A DNA stretch of 64,000 bases from Aselliscus stoliczkanus (Eukaryota > Chordata > Mammalia > Chiroptera > Hipposideridae). This document shows, piece after piece, positions 37,266-49,477 of the stretch (its first letter is position 1; each line of letters starts with the position of its first letter). The stretch is taken from NCBI GenBank assembly GCA_033961575.1, contig CM066730.1, positions 132,560,023 to 132,624,022 on the forward strand. The letters run 5' to 3'. The translations under genes were made by a program, and so were the position numbers. Below the pieces are notes generated by a model, which was given only the letters and a program-made list of their open reading frames with translations, was not told the DNA's origin and did not search any database.

Positions 37266-37699
37266 TGTATTAGTCTAGTTTCCTATGGCTACTGTAACAA
37301 AGTATCACAAACTGGGTGACTTTAAACAACATGTATTTATTCTCTCACAGTTCTGAAGGCTGGAAGCCTGAAAACACGGTGTTAGCAGGGCTATGCTCCC
37401 TCCAAACCCTCTAAGGGAGAATCCTTCCTTGCTTCCTCCAGCTCTGGTAATTCCCAGGCATTCCTTAGCCTCTGGCAACACAACTCCAATCTTTGCTCCT
37501 TTCTGTCTTTAGCTGGATTCCCTCTATGTACCTGTGTCTAAATTTCCCTCTTCTTATAAAGGACCATTCTGCTCCAGTATGAGTACAACTTAACTAATTC
37601 CATCTGCAATGACCCTATTTCCAAATAAGGTCACATTCATAGATACAAGAGGTGAGGATTTCAATATATCTTTTGGGGGATACAATTCAATCCATAGCA
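37266..37699 (-). mobile_element. MLT1-type MaLR LTR, nearly complete
   Basis: Starts TGTATTAGTCTAGTTTCCTA, has ACTGGGTGACTTTAAACAAC, CTCTCACAGTTCTGAAGGCT, CTATTTCCAAATAAGGTCAC and ends GGGATACAATTCAATCCATA. It lies inside the probable ERVL region on both sides and has no MaLR internal part, so it looks like a solo LTR. Confidence 0.88.
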
Positions 37700-39441
37700 G
37701 CACCTCAAAGAGATAGCAAAACCAGTGCCACTCTCAAAACCTTAAAGGATAAAGGACCCAATAGGACCCTCTTTCATATACTAGTCTGGCCCCTGCAAAA
37801 ACGAGGGACCACAAAAGATCACAATGGATGACACAAGTTAACCAAGCAGCCACCTCAATTGCAGCTACTGTACCAGATGTGATATATTTATCAGAGCAGA
37901 TTAATACAGTCATAACTACCTGGTATGTCACTGACAAATGTTCTCTTCTTCAGTCTTAACAGAAACAAGGATCAGAAGTTCGCATCCAATAACAGTGCAC
38001 ATTCACAGTCTTGCCCCAGGGCTGTGTTAACTCTCCTCTCTGTCATAATATTGTCAGAAGAGCCTTCAGTCATCTGGACATTCTGCAGAATCACCCTGGT
38101 CCACTGCATTGACTCTGTCATGTCAATCACACCTGCTGAGCAGGAAGTGGTAAGTACTCTGGATGCCTTAAGAAGACACATGTGGCATGTGCTCCAGAGG
38201 GAGACAAAACCCAGAAAGATTTAGGATCCAGGTAAAGAGTTTCTAGGGGTCTAGTGTTCTGAGCATTCTGGGATATTCACTCCAGAGTAAAGGATAAGTC
38301 ATTACCTTGCATATTCTAGCACCGAAAAAGAACCATAATGCTTGATAAGACTCTGTGAGTTTTAGAGGTACCATATAACACACTTGAGACTGTTATGATC
38401 CATTTTTCAGATGATGTAGAAAGCTGTTGAGTAGAGCCCAGGGCAAAGAAAAGTTTGGCATAAGGTCCAGGTGATGTGGCTTAAGCCACATCACCAATGA
38501 TACTAGAGTTATTTGTGGTAGCAATATATATTATGTACAATGCATGCTCCTCGGTACTAGAGGGAAGCTATGCCATCTGCAGCAGAGAACTGTAAACTAT
38601 GGATAAATAATTCCTGGCATGCCATTGGGCCCCAATAGAAACTGAGCATCAAACTACGGGACCTCAAGAGACATGATGTGACCATGTGGTCAGAACTGCC
38701 CGTCACTAGCTGGATATAGTAATATGCAAGAGACGGCTCATCTCTTCCCAAGTCCAAGTTCTGTGACCTCACTTTGGCAGCTTGAAATCAGCCATCATGG
38801 AGATATTAACACCACAGAACTTGGCAAGTACTACAAACCAAAGGTGGTATTTTTTTGAGGCAATTACCAGCATATCACTGACATGAAAAGACACAACAAG
38901 TTATGAAGTTAGGTGACTTCAGCAGTGCTCCACCATAACATGCATGTGAAACATCTGAGAGCAAATTAGAGTGGGCCCAGGTATATATTCATGCAGGGAA
39001 CTGCACAAGTCTACGTGTGAAACCTGTATGTTATCTGTCACTGTCACACCAATGCCTCTCCCTCATTTCACACCTGTGAACTCATGAAGGGTTTCCTATT
39101 ACCTATTGATGAAGAAGAAAAAGCCCAAGCTTGGTACAGGTCTACATCAACTCAGTATGTGGGTGTGAGCATAAAATGAATTTTTGTTGTACTACAGAAT
39201 AGCCCTGAAAAATAGCCCTGAAAATTGAAAGAAGAAGAGAAGTGGCCTGAGACTCTGGTATATGGACTAGTGATTTAGCTGAGTTACTAGTCAGGACCCT
39301 GGAACATGCCCTGAAAGACCAGGTATAAGAAGGTCTGGGTAAGAGGCCTGGAGATGGATCTATGAGAAAGGGTACTAAGTGTGGTGATTGTCTATTGCAT
39401 GCTAATGCCTATCAGAGAGAATCCACTGCAGAAGAAGCATA
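37700..39441 (+). mobile_element. Probable ERVL internal region, right part; holds unnamed repeat copy B
   Basis: Continues the character of 35299-37265, with a broken frame at 39240-39420. At 38770-38850 is copy B of the unnamed repeat at 20130, so part of this segment may be that repeat rather than retroviral sequence. Low certainty. Confidence 0.35.
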
Positions 39442-39443
39442 TA

Positions 39444-39524
39444 TTTGGTTGTCAGAAAAGTCATGACCTATTTTTTCTATGTTTTTCGTTGCAAAAATGT
39501 GTCATGACTTTTCCAACAACTCAA
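39444..39524. mobile_element. Palindromic mariner-type MITE (81 bp)
   Basis: TTTGGTTGTCAGAAAAGTCA at one end and TGACTTTTCCAACAACTCAA at the other form inverted repeats. TA duplications lie at 39442-39443 and 39525-39526. Same family as 49209 and 49478. Confidence 0.9.
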
Positions 39525-40034
39525 TAGAACAGCAAGAATGACTCAGCCAGCAAATGTCAGCCAGACTCTGTCCTTGGCTATCCTGAGGCCTGGTCAATGG
39601 TCTTTCTAGGAACTCATTTGGGAATTTCACTTGCCTACCAATAAAGAACTCAACTATCATTTTATCTTACAAGACTTACAAATTACCATCTTACCCTCAA
39701 TCTTGCTCCTGAGTTAGACAGATATTTTCCATTGCTGGACAATGTTTCAGGCCCAATATTTTCTTTCACATAAATATGTTCCTCCCATATTCTCAATCTT
39801 GGAAAATTATGTGGCAAAAAATATATTTGAGAAATGAATGATCCAGTGAATAAATGGGATAACATCAACACAGGTAAGAATGGAATTATCCTAGGACAAT
39901 GATTCTAACGTTTGACAAATCTCACAATTTACTGGACCTTCACTACTAAAAATGCGCATACTCCAAGAAAACGTATTTGGAGGTTACTACTACCTATATG
40001 GGTAACTCAACATTATTGGTTCCAAAATATATAT
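39525..40034. other. Unassigned intronic sequence
   Basis: No exon. It may include the end of the ERVL region. Confidence 0.4.
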
Positions 40035-40172
40035 TCAATCTGTAGTATTTCTAGTTTTAACAAATGGCACCACTATCAATCTAGCTGCTCAAGCAAAAAG
40101 CATGGGATTGGTTTTTGATACCTTCCTTTCCCAGACCTCTACAGTATTCTATAGCAAGCCTTCTCAATCTAC

Positions 40173-40176
<4 letters not shown>

Positions 40177-40205
<29 letters not shown>
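40177..40205. repeat. Poly-A tract
   Basis: 29 A residues with no SINE or L1 body before them. Confidence 0.95.
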
Positions 40206-40207
<2 letters not shown>

Positions 40208-40322
40208 AAATCCTTTCACTTCTCTCCATCTCCTCTGGCAATACTGTTTCAAATCCACTTCCCACAATAATCTCTGCTTCCATTTTGACCCTACCATTAA
40301 TTATACCCATACCCAAAACACT

Positions 40323-40430
40323 ATTTTTTTTTATTAAACTGTATTGGAGTGACAATGGTTAGTAAAGTTACATAGGTTTCAAGTGTACAAATCTATAATA
40401 CATCATCTATATATCACATTGTGTGTTCGC
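40323..40430 (-). mobile_element. Short 5'-truncated L1 tail
   Basis: Reverse of the L1 end at 32043-32326: TGGAGTGACAATGGTTAGTA, AAGTTACATAGGTTTCAAGT, ATCTATATATCACATTGTGT. Only about 100 bp. Confidence 0.85.
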
Positions 40431-40438
40431 TATTTTTT

Positions 40439-40540
40439 TTTTTTTGAGGGCAGTGTCACTGGCCCTCATATGTGGGACCCGAACCAGGGCCGCTGGCTTC
40501 CCAAGCCAGCGCTTAACCACCGCGCCACTCGGCCGGCCCC
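40439..40540 (-). mobile_element. tRNA-derived bat SINE with target duplication
   Basis: Reverse SINE: GAGGGCAGTGTCACTGGCCC, CGAACCAGGGCCGCTGGCTT, CCACTCGGCCGGCCC. Flanked by TGTTCGCTATTTTTT at 40424-40438 and 40541-40555, identical. Confidence 0.95.
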
Positions 40541-41060
40541 TGTTCGCTATTTTTTAAAATTCAAATCATGTCACGCTGTTGTTTAAAACTGTATGTCTTC
40601 CCATTGCCTTCAGAATAAAACAAAACTCCTTACTATATAGCCTATAGGTGACTAGGTAATCTAACTGCGCCCTGCTTCTAAATCTCAACTCCTTTCTCTC
40701 CCTTGCTTTCTGCACTCCAGCCACTGTGGCCTCCATTCTCCTGTTCAGTTATACTAGGCTCTTTCCCACCTCAGAGCTTTTACATTTCTAGCCCCTCTAC
40801 CTGTACAGTCTCCTCACCACCACCACCACCCCACACACACACACTTTTTGCATACTTTGGCGGTCTTTTATCCTTTGGATATCAATGAAATATTACCTCC
40901 TCTTGGAGGATTTCCACAGCTACTTTATCTAAAATAACATTCCTTTTGCTCAGCTCACAGTTATTCTATCACACCAATCTATTTATTTCCTTCATCACAT
41001 TTATTTCCTTCATCACATTGTTTCAGTCTGTAGTTCTCTGTTAATAATTGTAGTTACTAT

Positions 41061-41859
41061 TGTAATCAGCTTGCATCTCAAAGAATAGACTCATGCTTTT
41101 ATCAGTGAATTAACCAATTTATTTAAAATTGGATTGGTGAGTACATCGGATAATAAGGAGCCATAAAGAAGGATATCCACCTCTCACCACAGTGGCTGGC
41201 ACACCAGAGTTACCTGCACACGTGGGTCTTTCTTGTCTGAGGGACAACCGACTAGCTCAGGCATTCAGTAACCTCTTCCTTGCATGCCAAGTACAGCTAG
41301 TGTTTATTTTGAAGAATAATATATTCAGCTTAATAGATTCAGCTGTATAAACCATGCTTATATAACTTATTTAAACTTTTACATGACTGCCATTGTGGGA
41401 CTCATGATCTAGGCATCCCCTTCATGTAAACCTCCATGATCATTGTGTATCTCTCCCGGTGTTACTTACGATACAGATTCACCTGCTGGAACAGAGAGAA
41501 AGCCATAACAACAACAGAATTGTAGTTATTTCACATTAAAATCCAGCCTGTCACATGCTCAGGGCCCTATAGTTTTGCTGCTCCATCAGGCCTATGGAGT
41601 TATGTTGGCCACATGGTGTAAGCTATCTCACCACCACTTACCCATTCCAGCCAGAAGAGAATGAAAGAGTGGAAGGAAAAGGATACCCTTTGATGTCGAG
41701 GATATGTTCAGGCCAGAACCCAGGTTCTAACTAGACTAGAAGAAAGCTTCAGGCAAGGCTAAAATGTACAATCTATTTTCTGGGTAGCCATGTGGTCAGT
41801 TACAACGCCGGAGATTTCTTACTGCTAGAGAGGATGAAAGAACAGATGTTGGGGGTTCT
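41061..41859. other. Unassigned intronic sequence
   Basis: No exon or named repeat. Confidence 0.45.
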
Positions 41860-42450
41860 CTCCCACATCCCCCCCCCATTAGATTGTAAATTTCATAAAA
41901 ACAGAATTCCTTGGCCCTTTTTTCACCATTATATCCCAGCTCCTAGAACAGTGCCTGGCATATGGCCCTTCCTTGTCTTGGCCCTAACTCAGTCATCCTC
42001 ATTGATCACTTGGACTAAAGTCGTGTCCTTTTGAATTATCTTTCTGTATCCACTCCAATCTATCTTCCACACTGCCATCAAAGTGAACAATTTAGGATGA
42101 AAACATTCTTTCATTTCATTTCTTAAAGCCCATTAATAGCTCATCAATGTCTTCACAACTGCATCTCACCACACTCATCCTGTTCTCCAGCCAAATAAAA
42201 CTGAATATAGTTCCTTCCATGTGCAAGCCTCTTTCATGCTCTTATGAGTTTACATACATATTGTTCAACCCAGGAAGACTAGCCACTCATTCTTCTGCAT
42301 TATCACACGACCATGTACATACCACATCTGACATCATTTTGTAGTTTTTTTTAATTTACATGTCTGCCTCTTCTACTAGGATATAGCTACTGAAGGGACA
42401 GGCAGAGACTATATCTTGTTCATCCCTTCGTTCTCAGACCTGAGTCAAAC
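41860..42450 (+). mobile_element. L2 LINE fragments (two pieces)
   Basis: 41870-41980 is an L2 tail (TTAGATTGTAAATTTCATAA, CAGTGCCTGGCATATGG). 42010-42450 restarts further upstream in L2 (CACTGCCATCAAAGTGAACA, TAGCTCATCAATGTC, CTAGGATATAGCTACTGAAG). Confidence 0.7.
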
Positions 42451-42869
42451 ACATTATTTTTCTTATCTCAAATGACCACACGTTTAAAGGATTAAAGCAC
42501 TAAGAAACCTGTTTTAGCTGGGCACTTAGAATTCCCCATTAGATGCGGGGCAGCCCCACACACAGGAATTTACAGATGTCAGGATCAATGACACATAGTA
42601 AACAGCAAAAGAATTCCTCTAGGAGAAAGGCACTGGTTCTATCTAAAGTGAAACAAGGTTGAGAAGGAGGTAGCATGTGGGTTAGGGTTTTATTATGAGT
42701 AAGGGGGTAGGGTGTGGGATGAGGGATCCTAGAGAGGGCAGGGGTTGGCATGGTTGGACTTCCCCATGGGCACCAAGGGAGGAAGTGCCCAGACTTCTTT
42801 ATCTTTCCTAGATATGTGGGGCCAAGGGGAAAAGGGAGATGAAAAGCTGAAGCTGTCAGCCATCAAACA
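42451..42869. other. Unassigned intronic sequence
   Basis: G-rich in 42690-42740. No exon seen. Confidence 0.45.
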
Positions 42870-43875
42870 TCAAAACTGAAGTCTTTCCAGCAAAGGCCAA
42901 AATAGCAAAAAATAAGCAAGTGAAATGCATCAATAAAACTCTTCTGCACAGCAAAGAAAACCAACAAAATGAAAAAGCAGTTTACAGAGAAAATATTTGC
43001 AAATCATATATCTGATAAGAGATTAACGTCTAAAATATATAAATAACTCATACAACTCAACAGCAAAAAAACCCCAAACAATCCAATTTAAAAATGGGCA
43101 GAGGGCCTGCATAGACATTTTTACAAAGAAGACATACAGGTGGCCAACAAGTACATGAAAAGGTGCTCAGCATCACTAATCACCAAGGAAATGCAAACAA
43201 AACCACAATGAGATACTACCTCACACCTGACAGAATGGCTAGTATCAAAAAGACAAGAACAACAAGTGCTGGCGAGGATGTGGAGAAGCGAGAATGCTTG
43301 TGCACTATTGGTGGGACTGTAAATTGGTGCAGCCACCATGGAAAAACAGTATGGAAATTATTCAAAAACTTAAAACTAGAACTACCATATGATTCAGCAA
43401 TTCCACTTATGAGTATATATCTGAAGAAAACAAAACACTAACTCAAAAAGATATAGACACCCCTATGTTCACTACAGCATTATTTAGAATAGCCAAGATA
43501 TGGAAACAACATAATTGAAAGGTAAATGGATAAAGAAAATGTGGGGGTTTGGGGAGAGGGATGGAGCTGAAATAGTGAGGGGAGTTAAAAGGTGCAAACT
43601 TCCAGTTATTAAAAAAAAAGTAAGTCTATGTGATATAATATACAGCACAATGACTTTAGTTAATAATAATGCGTTGCATATTTGAAAGTTGCCAAGAGAG
43701 TAAAATTTTAAAAGTTCCCATTGCAAGAAAACAGTCCTAAAACTATATATGGTGAAAGATGTTAACTAGACTTACTGAGGTGATCATTGTGCGATATATA
43801 CAAATATCGAATCATTATGTCATTCACTTGAAACTAATATGATGTATATCAATTACACCTCAATTTTAAAAATGG
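42870..43875 (+). mobile_element. L1 fragment: end of ORF2 and 3' UTR
   Basis: CAATAAAACTCTTCTGCACA, AAAATGGGCAGAGGGCCTGC, CATCACTAATCACCAAGGAA, GAGATACTACCTCACACCTG, ATTCAGCAATTCCACTTATG, TTTAGAATAGCCAAGATATG. The 3' UTR ends in TACACCTCAATTTTAAAAA. Frames are broken; the part at 43163-43441 is open for 92 codons in the ORF2 frame. Confidence 0.93.
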
Positions 43876-43924
43876 AGCCTTTCTCTATTATGAAACCCTG
43901 TATACTGATGAATATACTTTGGTT

Positions 43925-44070
43925 AAAGCCATTTTTGTTTGTTTTTGCTTTACCTTAAGGAGTAATGCCCACCTCACAAGATTGTTGTGAAGTTATGTTT
44001 AAACAAAATAAGCGATGGAAAAGATGTTATATATTATAATGTGTTATAGTGAGAGTATTATCTACACTGT
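43925..44070 (+). mobile_element. MIR SINE relic (partial)
   Basis: GCCCACCTCACAAGATTGTT, GTGAAGTTATGTTTAAACAA and AAAAGATGTTATATATTATA follow MIR. Confidence 0.6.
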
Positions 44071-45072
44071 AAAATAAAAGTATTACACCTATTATCAGAA
44101 TCATATAGACCATATACTATCTGAAGTACTTTCTATTAAAACCTGCACTTCCCATATTCTAATATAATTTTGACCTGATAACAGAATATATAAGCAATGA
44201 GGTATAGAGAGGAAAGTGCATGACTTTCAATATCCATTATCCATTATCTCACATACCTGAGATGGAGAGCCTGGGAGCGGGGGTGAGGGAAAAAGGGGGG
44301 AGGCGGACTTTGCAAATTGCTGACTTGTAGACTGCAATGCTTGATGCACAAGTCAGAAATGCCATTTCTATAATCAAAAGAGTTCAGTGGGTGGTAAAAA
44401 GCCTGGTAAATGCTGAACAGATGTGTGTGTCATCAATTTCCCATCCTCACACCAGCTTTTGTTGAATCGGTGGCATTTGTGCACAGCATCTGTGGGTATT
44501 TTGATCTTTAAAACAGGGCTTTAGGAACTGTAGTTGCAAGACAGCCCGGAAGTATAAAATATGTTTATTGAAAACCTCGTCAGACCATAAACTTGGGACA
44601 GACTGTGGGAGCAATAAAGTACATTCCGCATTTCTGAGTCACCACCTCAGCGGGCTGACCGCTGGGCCCCGGTGTGATAATCAGCACGGGTGAAATGGCT
44701 TCCAGCTTTTCAGAAAGCAACAAGGGAACTGGCACACTCTCCCCAATGGAGATGAACGTTGGCACAGAAAACATTAAGGAATCACACCTAAGTTAATAGA
44801 TGCCCAAATAGAATCATCATGTTCACAACAGGAACATTTAGAGGGGCCAAGCACAGCCCTCCGGCAGATGAAGGTGGACAAGCAAACGGATATCTATAAT
44901 TTTCTTTGAGGGCATAACAAAGGAGAAGCCAGAACTCTTTCTGATGAAAAAAAGACCCTATTAAGAAAACCCTGAAATAAGACTCCTTGACTTTTTCATC
45001 TTTGTGCCTCTTCTTACCCAACTGAAAATGCACTGACCATAGCCTATTGTCTCATTCAGATGCGGGCATTCT
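44071..45072. other. Unassigned intronic sequence
   Basis: Contains a short G+C-richer block (44268-44310). No exon or named repeat. Confidence 0.45.
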
Positions 45073-45087
45073 TAGAACTGTACTGTT

Positions 45088-45194
45088 TTTTGGGTTTTTT
45101 TGAGGGCAGTGTCACTGGCCCTCAGATGTGAGACCCAAACCGGGCCGCTGGCGTCCCAAGCCAGCTCTTAACCACCACGCCACTCGGCCGGCCC
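45088..45194 (-). mobile_element. tRNA-derived bat SINE with target duplication
   Basis: Reverse SINE with GAGGGCAGTGTCACTGGCCC and CACTCGGCCGGCCC. Flanked by TAGAACTGTACTGTT at 45073-45087 and 45195-45209, identical. Confidence 0.96.
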
Positions 45195-45394
45195 TAGAAC
45201 TGTACTGTTACCTGGGAGCCCAACCCCACCGCAGGTCACTGGGCTTGGCACAGCAGACAAAAGGACCCCTGACAAAAGCTCTGCTTGGTGAGCTGGAACA
45301 GGGTACGCCTTTGGCTGAAAGGAGAGCCCTCTGGCCCACTCCCCCTTTTTCTCGGCAGATGACCTATCCTCCTACTTCATTGAGAAAATCTAGG

Positions 45395-45565
45395 CCAGAG
45401 TTCTCAAACCCTAGGTCAGTTCCCTATGATCATCTAGGAATGTGTGAGAACTACAGATTCTCAGGTCCTAGCCCAGACTCTCAGCTCTAGTGTTGGGGTC
45501 CAGCCATCTGCTTTACAGTCAGTCCTATAGGCAATTCCATGCACCCCAATATTTGACAACTACAG
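45395..45565 (+). mobile_element. MER5A-type hAT-Charlie relic
   Basis: CAGAGTTCTCAAACCCTAGG start, GAACTACAGATTCTCAGGTC, CCAGCCATCTGCTTTACA, then TATTTGACAACTACAG. Diverged. Confidence 0.65.
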
Positions 45566-46069
45566 ATCTCTACCTTTGGAGATGAGATTCTCCTATTTCT
45601 CTCCTTGTCATTTCCAATATATTCATTCTGCCTTGGGTTTACATATCTCGAAAGGAAGGATTTCTAATCTTGTCTAAAGTTCATCTTTTCCCCATGTGCT
45701 CCCCCCCCCACACTGTAGTCTATATCAGTTACTGCCCATCTCTGTTATGTGCAGTCTTTCCCCATCTACTGGTTCTTTCTGTTCAGTATACATGACAGTC
45801 TCCAAATTATTGCACTTCTCCTTAATCTTGTCTACCCTATCCACTTCCATTCTCATTCTTTCCTTTCACTAACAAAAATTTTAAATATTAATATTTTACT
45901 ACTGTCCTCTTTCTCCCTCAACTCTTTTTTATGCTTTTTAAAAGTCTTATTTTGTCCTCTAGTATCACTTTTAATATCACATTAAGAATACAAAAGAACA
46001 TATGTACCTACCCAACGAAACTATAGCATTCCCAGTGTATTGCTGTGCATTCCTCCCCATCCCTCTGCC
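45566..46069. other. Pyrimidine-rich, unassigned; possibly upstream L2
   Basis: CT-rich in 45600-46000. It could be further L2 ORF2, but the match is too weak to call. Confidence 0.35.
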
Positions 46070-47440
46070 CCACCCCCAGTTCAATCTTAAATCCAGTGCA
46101 TTCTGACTCCATATCTCTAGGAAGACTTTCACTAATGTTGTCAGTGACCATTAAATTGAATTGTTGAAAGTCCTTTTCTCAGTCTTCATCTTACGTATAC
46201 TTGGTGTGACCTCTATCTTTCAATAACCAAACCTTCCCTGTTTAGGCTTAACTTCTCCTTTTGTAATAATTCTCCATCCTACTTGTAATAATTCTTTTCC
46301 TACTTCTCAGACTGTTCTTTTTCTGCCTTCTCCCTAGCTCCTCCCTCCCCATTATTTGGCCCTGTATTATTCTTATTCCTTAAGGTTATATCCTTAGTTC
46401 AAGATAAAAATTGATAATGATTAATCTCTGCATATTGAGTCTGGGCAATCTCCTGCATGCCATTACTTCATTACCACTTGTACATCTGTGATTTCCAAAC
46501 TATGATACATACACATTTTTAACTGCTTCCAGACAATGTTCACTTAGTACCTGTCCAAAGTACTTTAAACTCACCCTGTTCAAAACTAAACCCACCACTT
46601 TTTTTTTTTTTTTTGGCTTTCTTCATGGCATTACCATTCATCCAGTTGATCAAGCTAGAAACCGCTATGTGTTCATGGCTTCTCTTTCTTGTTCCTAATC
46701 CGCATTCAACTGAGCATCACTTCCCATCCATTCGACCGCAATATTGCTCACATATTGCTTCTCCTTTTCATTCCCACATCTATTTTCCTGCTCAAATCCC
46801 TCCGCATTTATCATCCACCTCACTCTGAAAGGCTCCTGTCTAGATTTCCAAACTACAACTTTTCTCTTTCCAAACAACCTCTACATTGCCTGTTACCTTA
46901 TTACCTTACTAAAATACAGATCTATATTCACTTTATTAAAAAAAAGTTTAATGGCTTCTATTTATTAATTTGGATAAAGCAAAAATTTCAAGACCCTTCA
47001 TGTTCTAACTCGTGTCCACTTTTTTTTTTTTTTTTTGAGGGCAGTGTCATTGGCTCTCATGTGTGGGACCCGAACTGGGGCCGCTGGCTTCCCAAGCCAG
47101 CACTTAACCACCGCGTCACTCGGCTGGCCCCCATGCCCACTTTTTAAAACTTAACTTTCCTACCTTTTATTTAAGCCATATCTCCACCCATTCATGCCCT
47201 ACATACCCTATGAACACTTGCATTCCTTGAATATGTCACTTTGTCTCAAATCGCCATGGTATCGTTCATGCTATTGCCTCTCCCTGAAATATTATTCCCA
47301 CTTCTGTCCAACAGACAGATGTTTACTCGTTTTCAAGGTCAAGGACAAATATAAGCTTTCACTGTTACTTCTCCCCTCCAAGAAGGAATTAAGTGCTCCT
47401 CACCTGTATTTTTATTCTATAACTAAACATATGGCATTAT
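46070..47440 (+). mobile_element. L2 LINE fragment, long, interrupted by a SINE
   Basis: L2 ORF2 to 3' UTR order: TTCATCCAGTTGATCAAGCT, AGAAACCGCTATGTGTTCAT, ATGGCTTCTATTTATTAATT, CATTCCTTGAATATGTCACT, CATGCTATTGCCTCTCCCTG. The frame at 46689-47147 is L2 plus SINE text and not a gene. Confidence 0.75.
47021..47131 (-). mobile_element. tRNA-derived bat SINE
   Basis: T-run, GAGGGCAGTGTCATTGGCTC, CACTCGGCTGGCCC. The flanking copies TGTCCACTTTT and TGCCCACTTTT are the probable target duplication inside the L2. Confidence 0.92.
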
Positions 47441-49208
47441 AATAGTTTGCTTACATCTGTTTTTCTCACCAAAGTCTGAGAATGTTGAAGCTTCATTCAT
47501 TCTTTCTCAACACTCTCCCCAAACCATTGACAACCACTGATCTTTTATTGACTCTGTAATTTTGCTTTTTTTCTAGAGTCATGTAATTGGAATCATATAG
47601 TATGTTATCTTTTCATAGTGACAGTTTTCACTTAGCAACAAGATTTATCCATGTCTTTTTGTGGCTTGATGACTTATTTCTTTTTATCACTGAATAATAT
47701 TCCATTGTATATATGTACCATAATTTATTGATTCACCTATTAAAGGGCTCCTTGGTTGCTTCCATATTTTGGTAATCTTGAATAGCACTGTGCAGGTTTT
47801 GTGCAGGTTTCTGTATGAATATAAGTTTTAAAATCATTTAGTAAATACCTAGGAATGTGATTGCCAGATCATATGGTAACACTATGTTTGGCTTTATAAA
47901 AAATTTCCTGTCTTAGGAAGTGGCTGTGCCACTTTGCATTTCCACCAGCAATGAATGAGAGTTCTTGCTGCTCTACATTCTTGCCAGCAATTGGTATTGC
48001 CAGCTGTTTTTATTATTATTATTATTTCAGCCATTCTAATAAACATGTACTGGTATCTCATTGTTTTAATTGGCAGTTCTCTAATGGCAAATGATGTTGA
48101 ACATATTTTCAAATGCTTGTTTGCCATCTGTATATTTTCTTTGATTAGTTGTTTCTTCAAAGCATAGGCCCATATTCTAATTGGATTGTGTGCTTTTTTA
48201 TTGTTGAATTTTTTAAGTTTCTTGTATATTTTGGTTACAAGTTCATTATTAAATATGTGTTTTGCAAATGTTTTCTCTTAGTCTGTGGCTTGCCTTTTCA
48301 TTTTCTTAACATTGTCTTTCACGGAGCAGAAGTTTTTAATTTACGGAAGTCCAACTTTTCAATCTTTTCTTTTACAGATCATGCTTGGTGTTATAAAAAA
48401 AAAACTTGTAGCCAAACTCAAGGTTTACTAGCTTTTCTAGTATATTTTATCTTCTAGGAGTTGTATAATTTTGCATTTTACATTTTGGTCTATGACCCAT
48501 TTTGAGTTAATTTTATGAAAGGTGTAAAGCTTGTATCTAGATTGGTTTTGGTTTTTTGTTTTTGTTTTTGTTTTGTTTTGGTGGAGATGGTGTGGGATAG
48601 CTAATTGTTCTAGCACAATTTGTTGATAACAGTGTCTTCTTGACTGAACTGCCTTTGCTACTTTTTCAAAGATCACTAACCATATTTCATGGGTCTATTT
48701 TTAGGCTCTCTATTCTGTTCCATTGATCTGTTCATTTATTCTTTTGCCAGTATAATGCTATACTGATTACTGCAGCTTTACAGTAAGTCTTGAAATCAGA
48801 TAGTGTGAGCCTTCCAACTTTTTTTTTCTTCACTATTATATTGGCTATTCTAGATCTCTTGCTTTTCATATAAAGTTTAGAATCAGTTTGTCAATATGTA
48901 CAAACTAGTTTGCTGAGATTTTGATTAAAATTGCATTGAATCCATAGAGCAAGTTGAGAAAACATGCATCCTAATTATTTTGAATCTTTTAATCCATGAC
49001 CATAGTATACCTATTTATTTAGAACTTCTTTGATTTTTTTATCAGAATTTTGTAGTTTTCTGCATATCTATCCTGTACATATTTTTAGATTTATATCTAA
49101 ATATTTCTTTTTTTGTTTGATTTCATGTTACTGTAATTGGTATTTGTTGTTATTATTTCAAATTGCAACTGTTCATTTCCAGTGTATAGCGAAGCAATCA
49201 ATCTTATA

Positions 49209-49290
49209 TTGGGTTGTTGGAAAACTCATGATGTATTTTTTTCTATGTTTTTCATTGCAAAAATGCATCATGACTTTTCTGACAAACCAA
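49209..49290. mobile_element. Palindromic mariner-type MITE (82 bp), inside L1
   Basis: TTGGGTTGTTGGAAAACTCA and TGACTTTTCTGACAAACCAA form inverted repeats. TA duplications at 49207-49208 and 49291-49292. The middle TTTCTATGTTTTTCATTGCA is shared with the element at 39444. Confidence 0.93.
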
Positions 49291-49477
49291 TATATTAACC
49301 TTGTGATCTGCAACCCTGCTATACTCATTTACTAATTCCAGGAGTTTTGTTTGTTTGTTTTGTCAATTCTTTGGGATTTTCTGCATAGACAATCATGTCA
49401 TCTACAAACAAAGACTATTTCTTCCTTTCTAAATTGTATCCTTTTTATTTCCTTTTCTTGTCTTATTGCACTAGCTA

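Larger units (their letters stand above)
40035..41060 (+). mobile_element. L2 LINE fragment, interrupted
   Basis: L2 ORF2 end and 3' UTR order: CAAATGGCACCACTATCAAT, GCTGCTCAAGCAAAAAGCAT, CAAATCATGTCACGCTGTTG, CCCATTGCCTTCAGAATAAA, CAGAGCTTTTACATTTC. Split by poly-A (40177-40205) and by an L1 tail plus SINE (40323-40555). Contains a direct 18 bp duplication of ATTTATTTCCTTCATCAC from about 40981. Confidence 0.82.

Noticed and set aside
46689..47147. 152-codon open frame
   Set aside because: Made of L2 and SINE sequence; the end is the reversed SINE.
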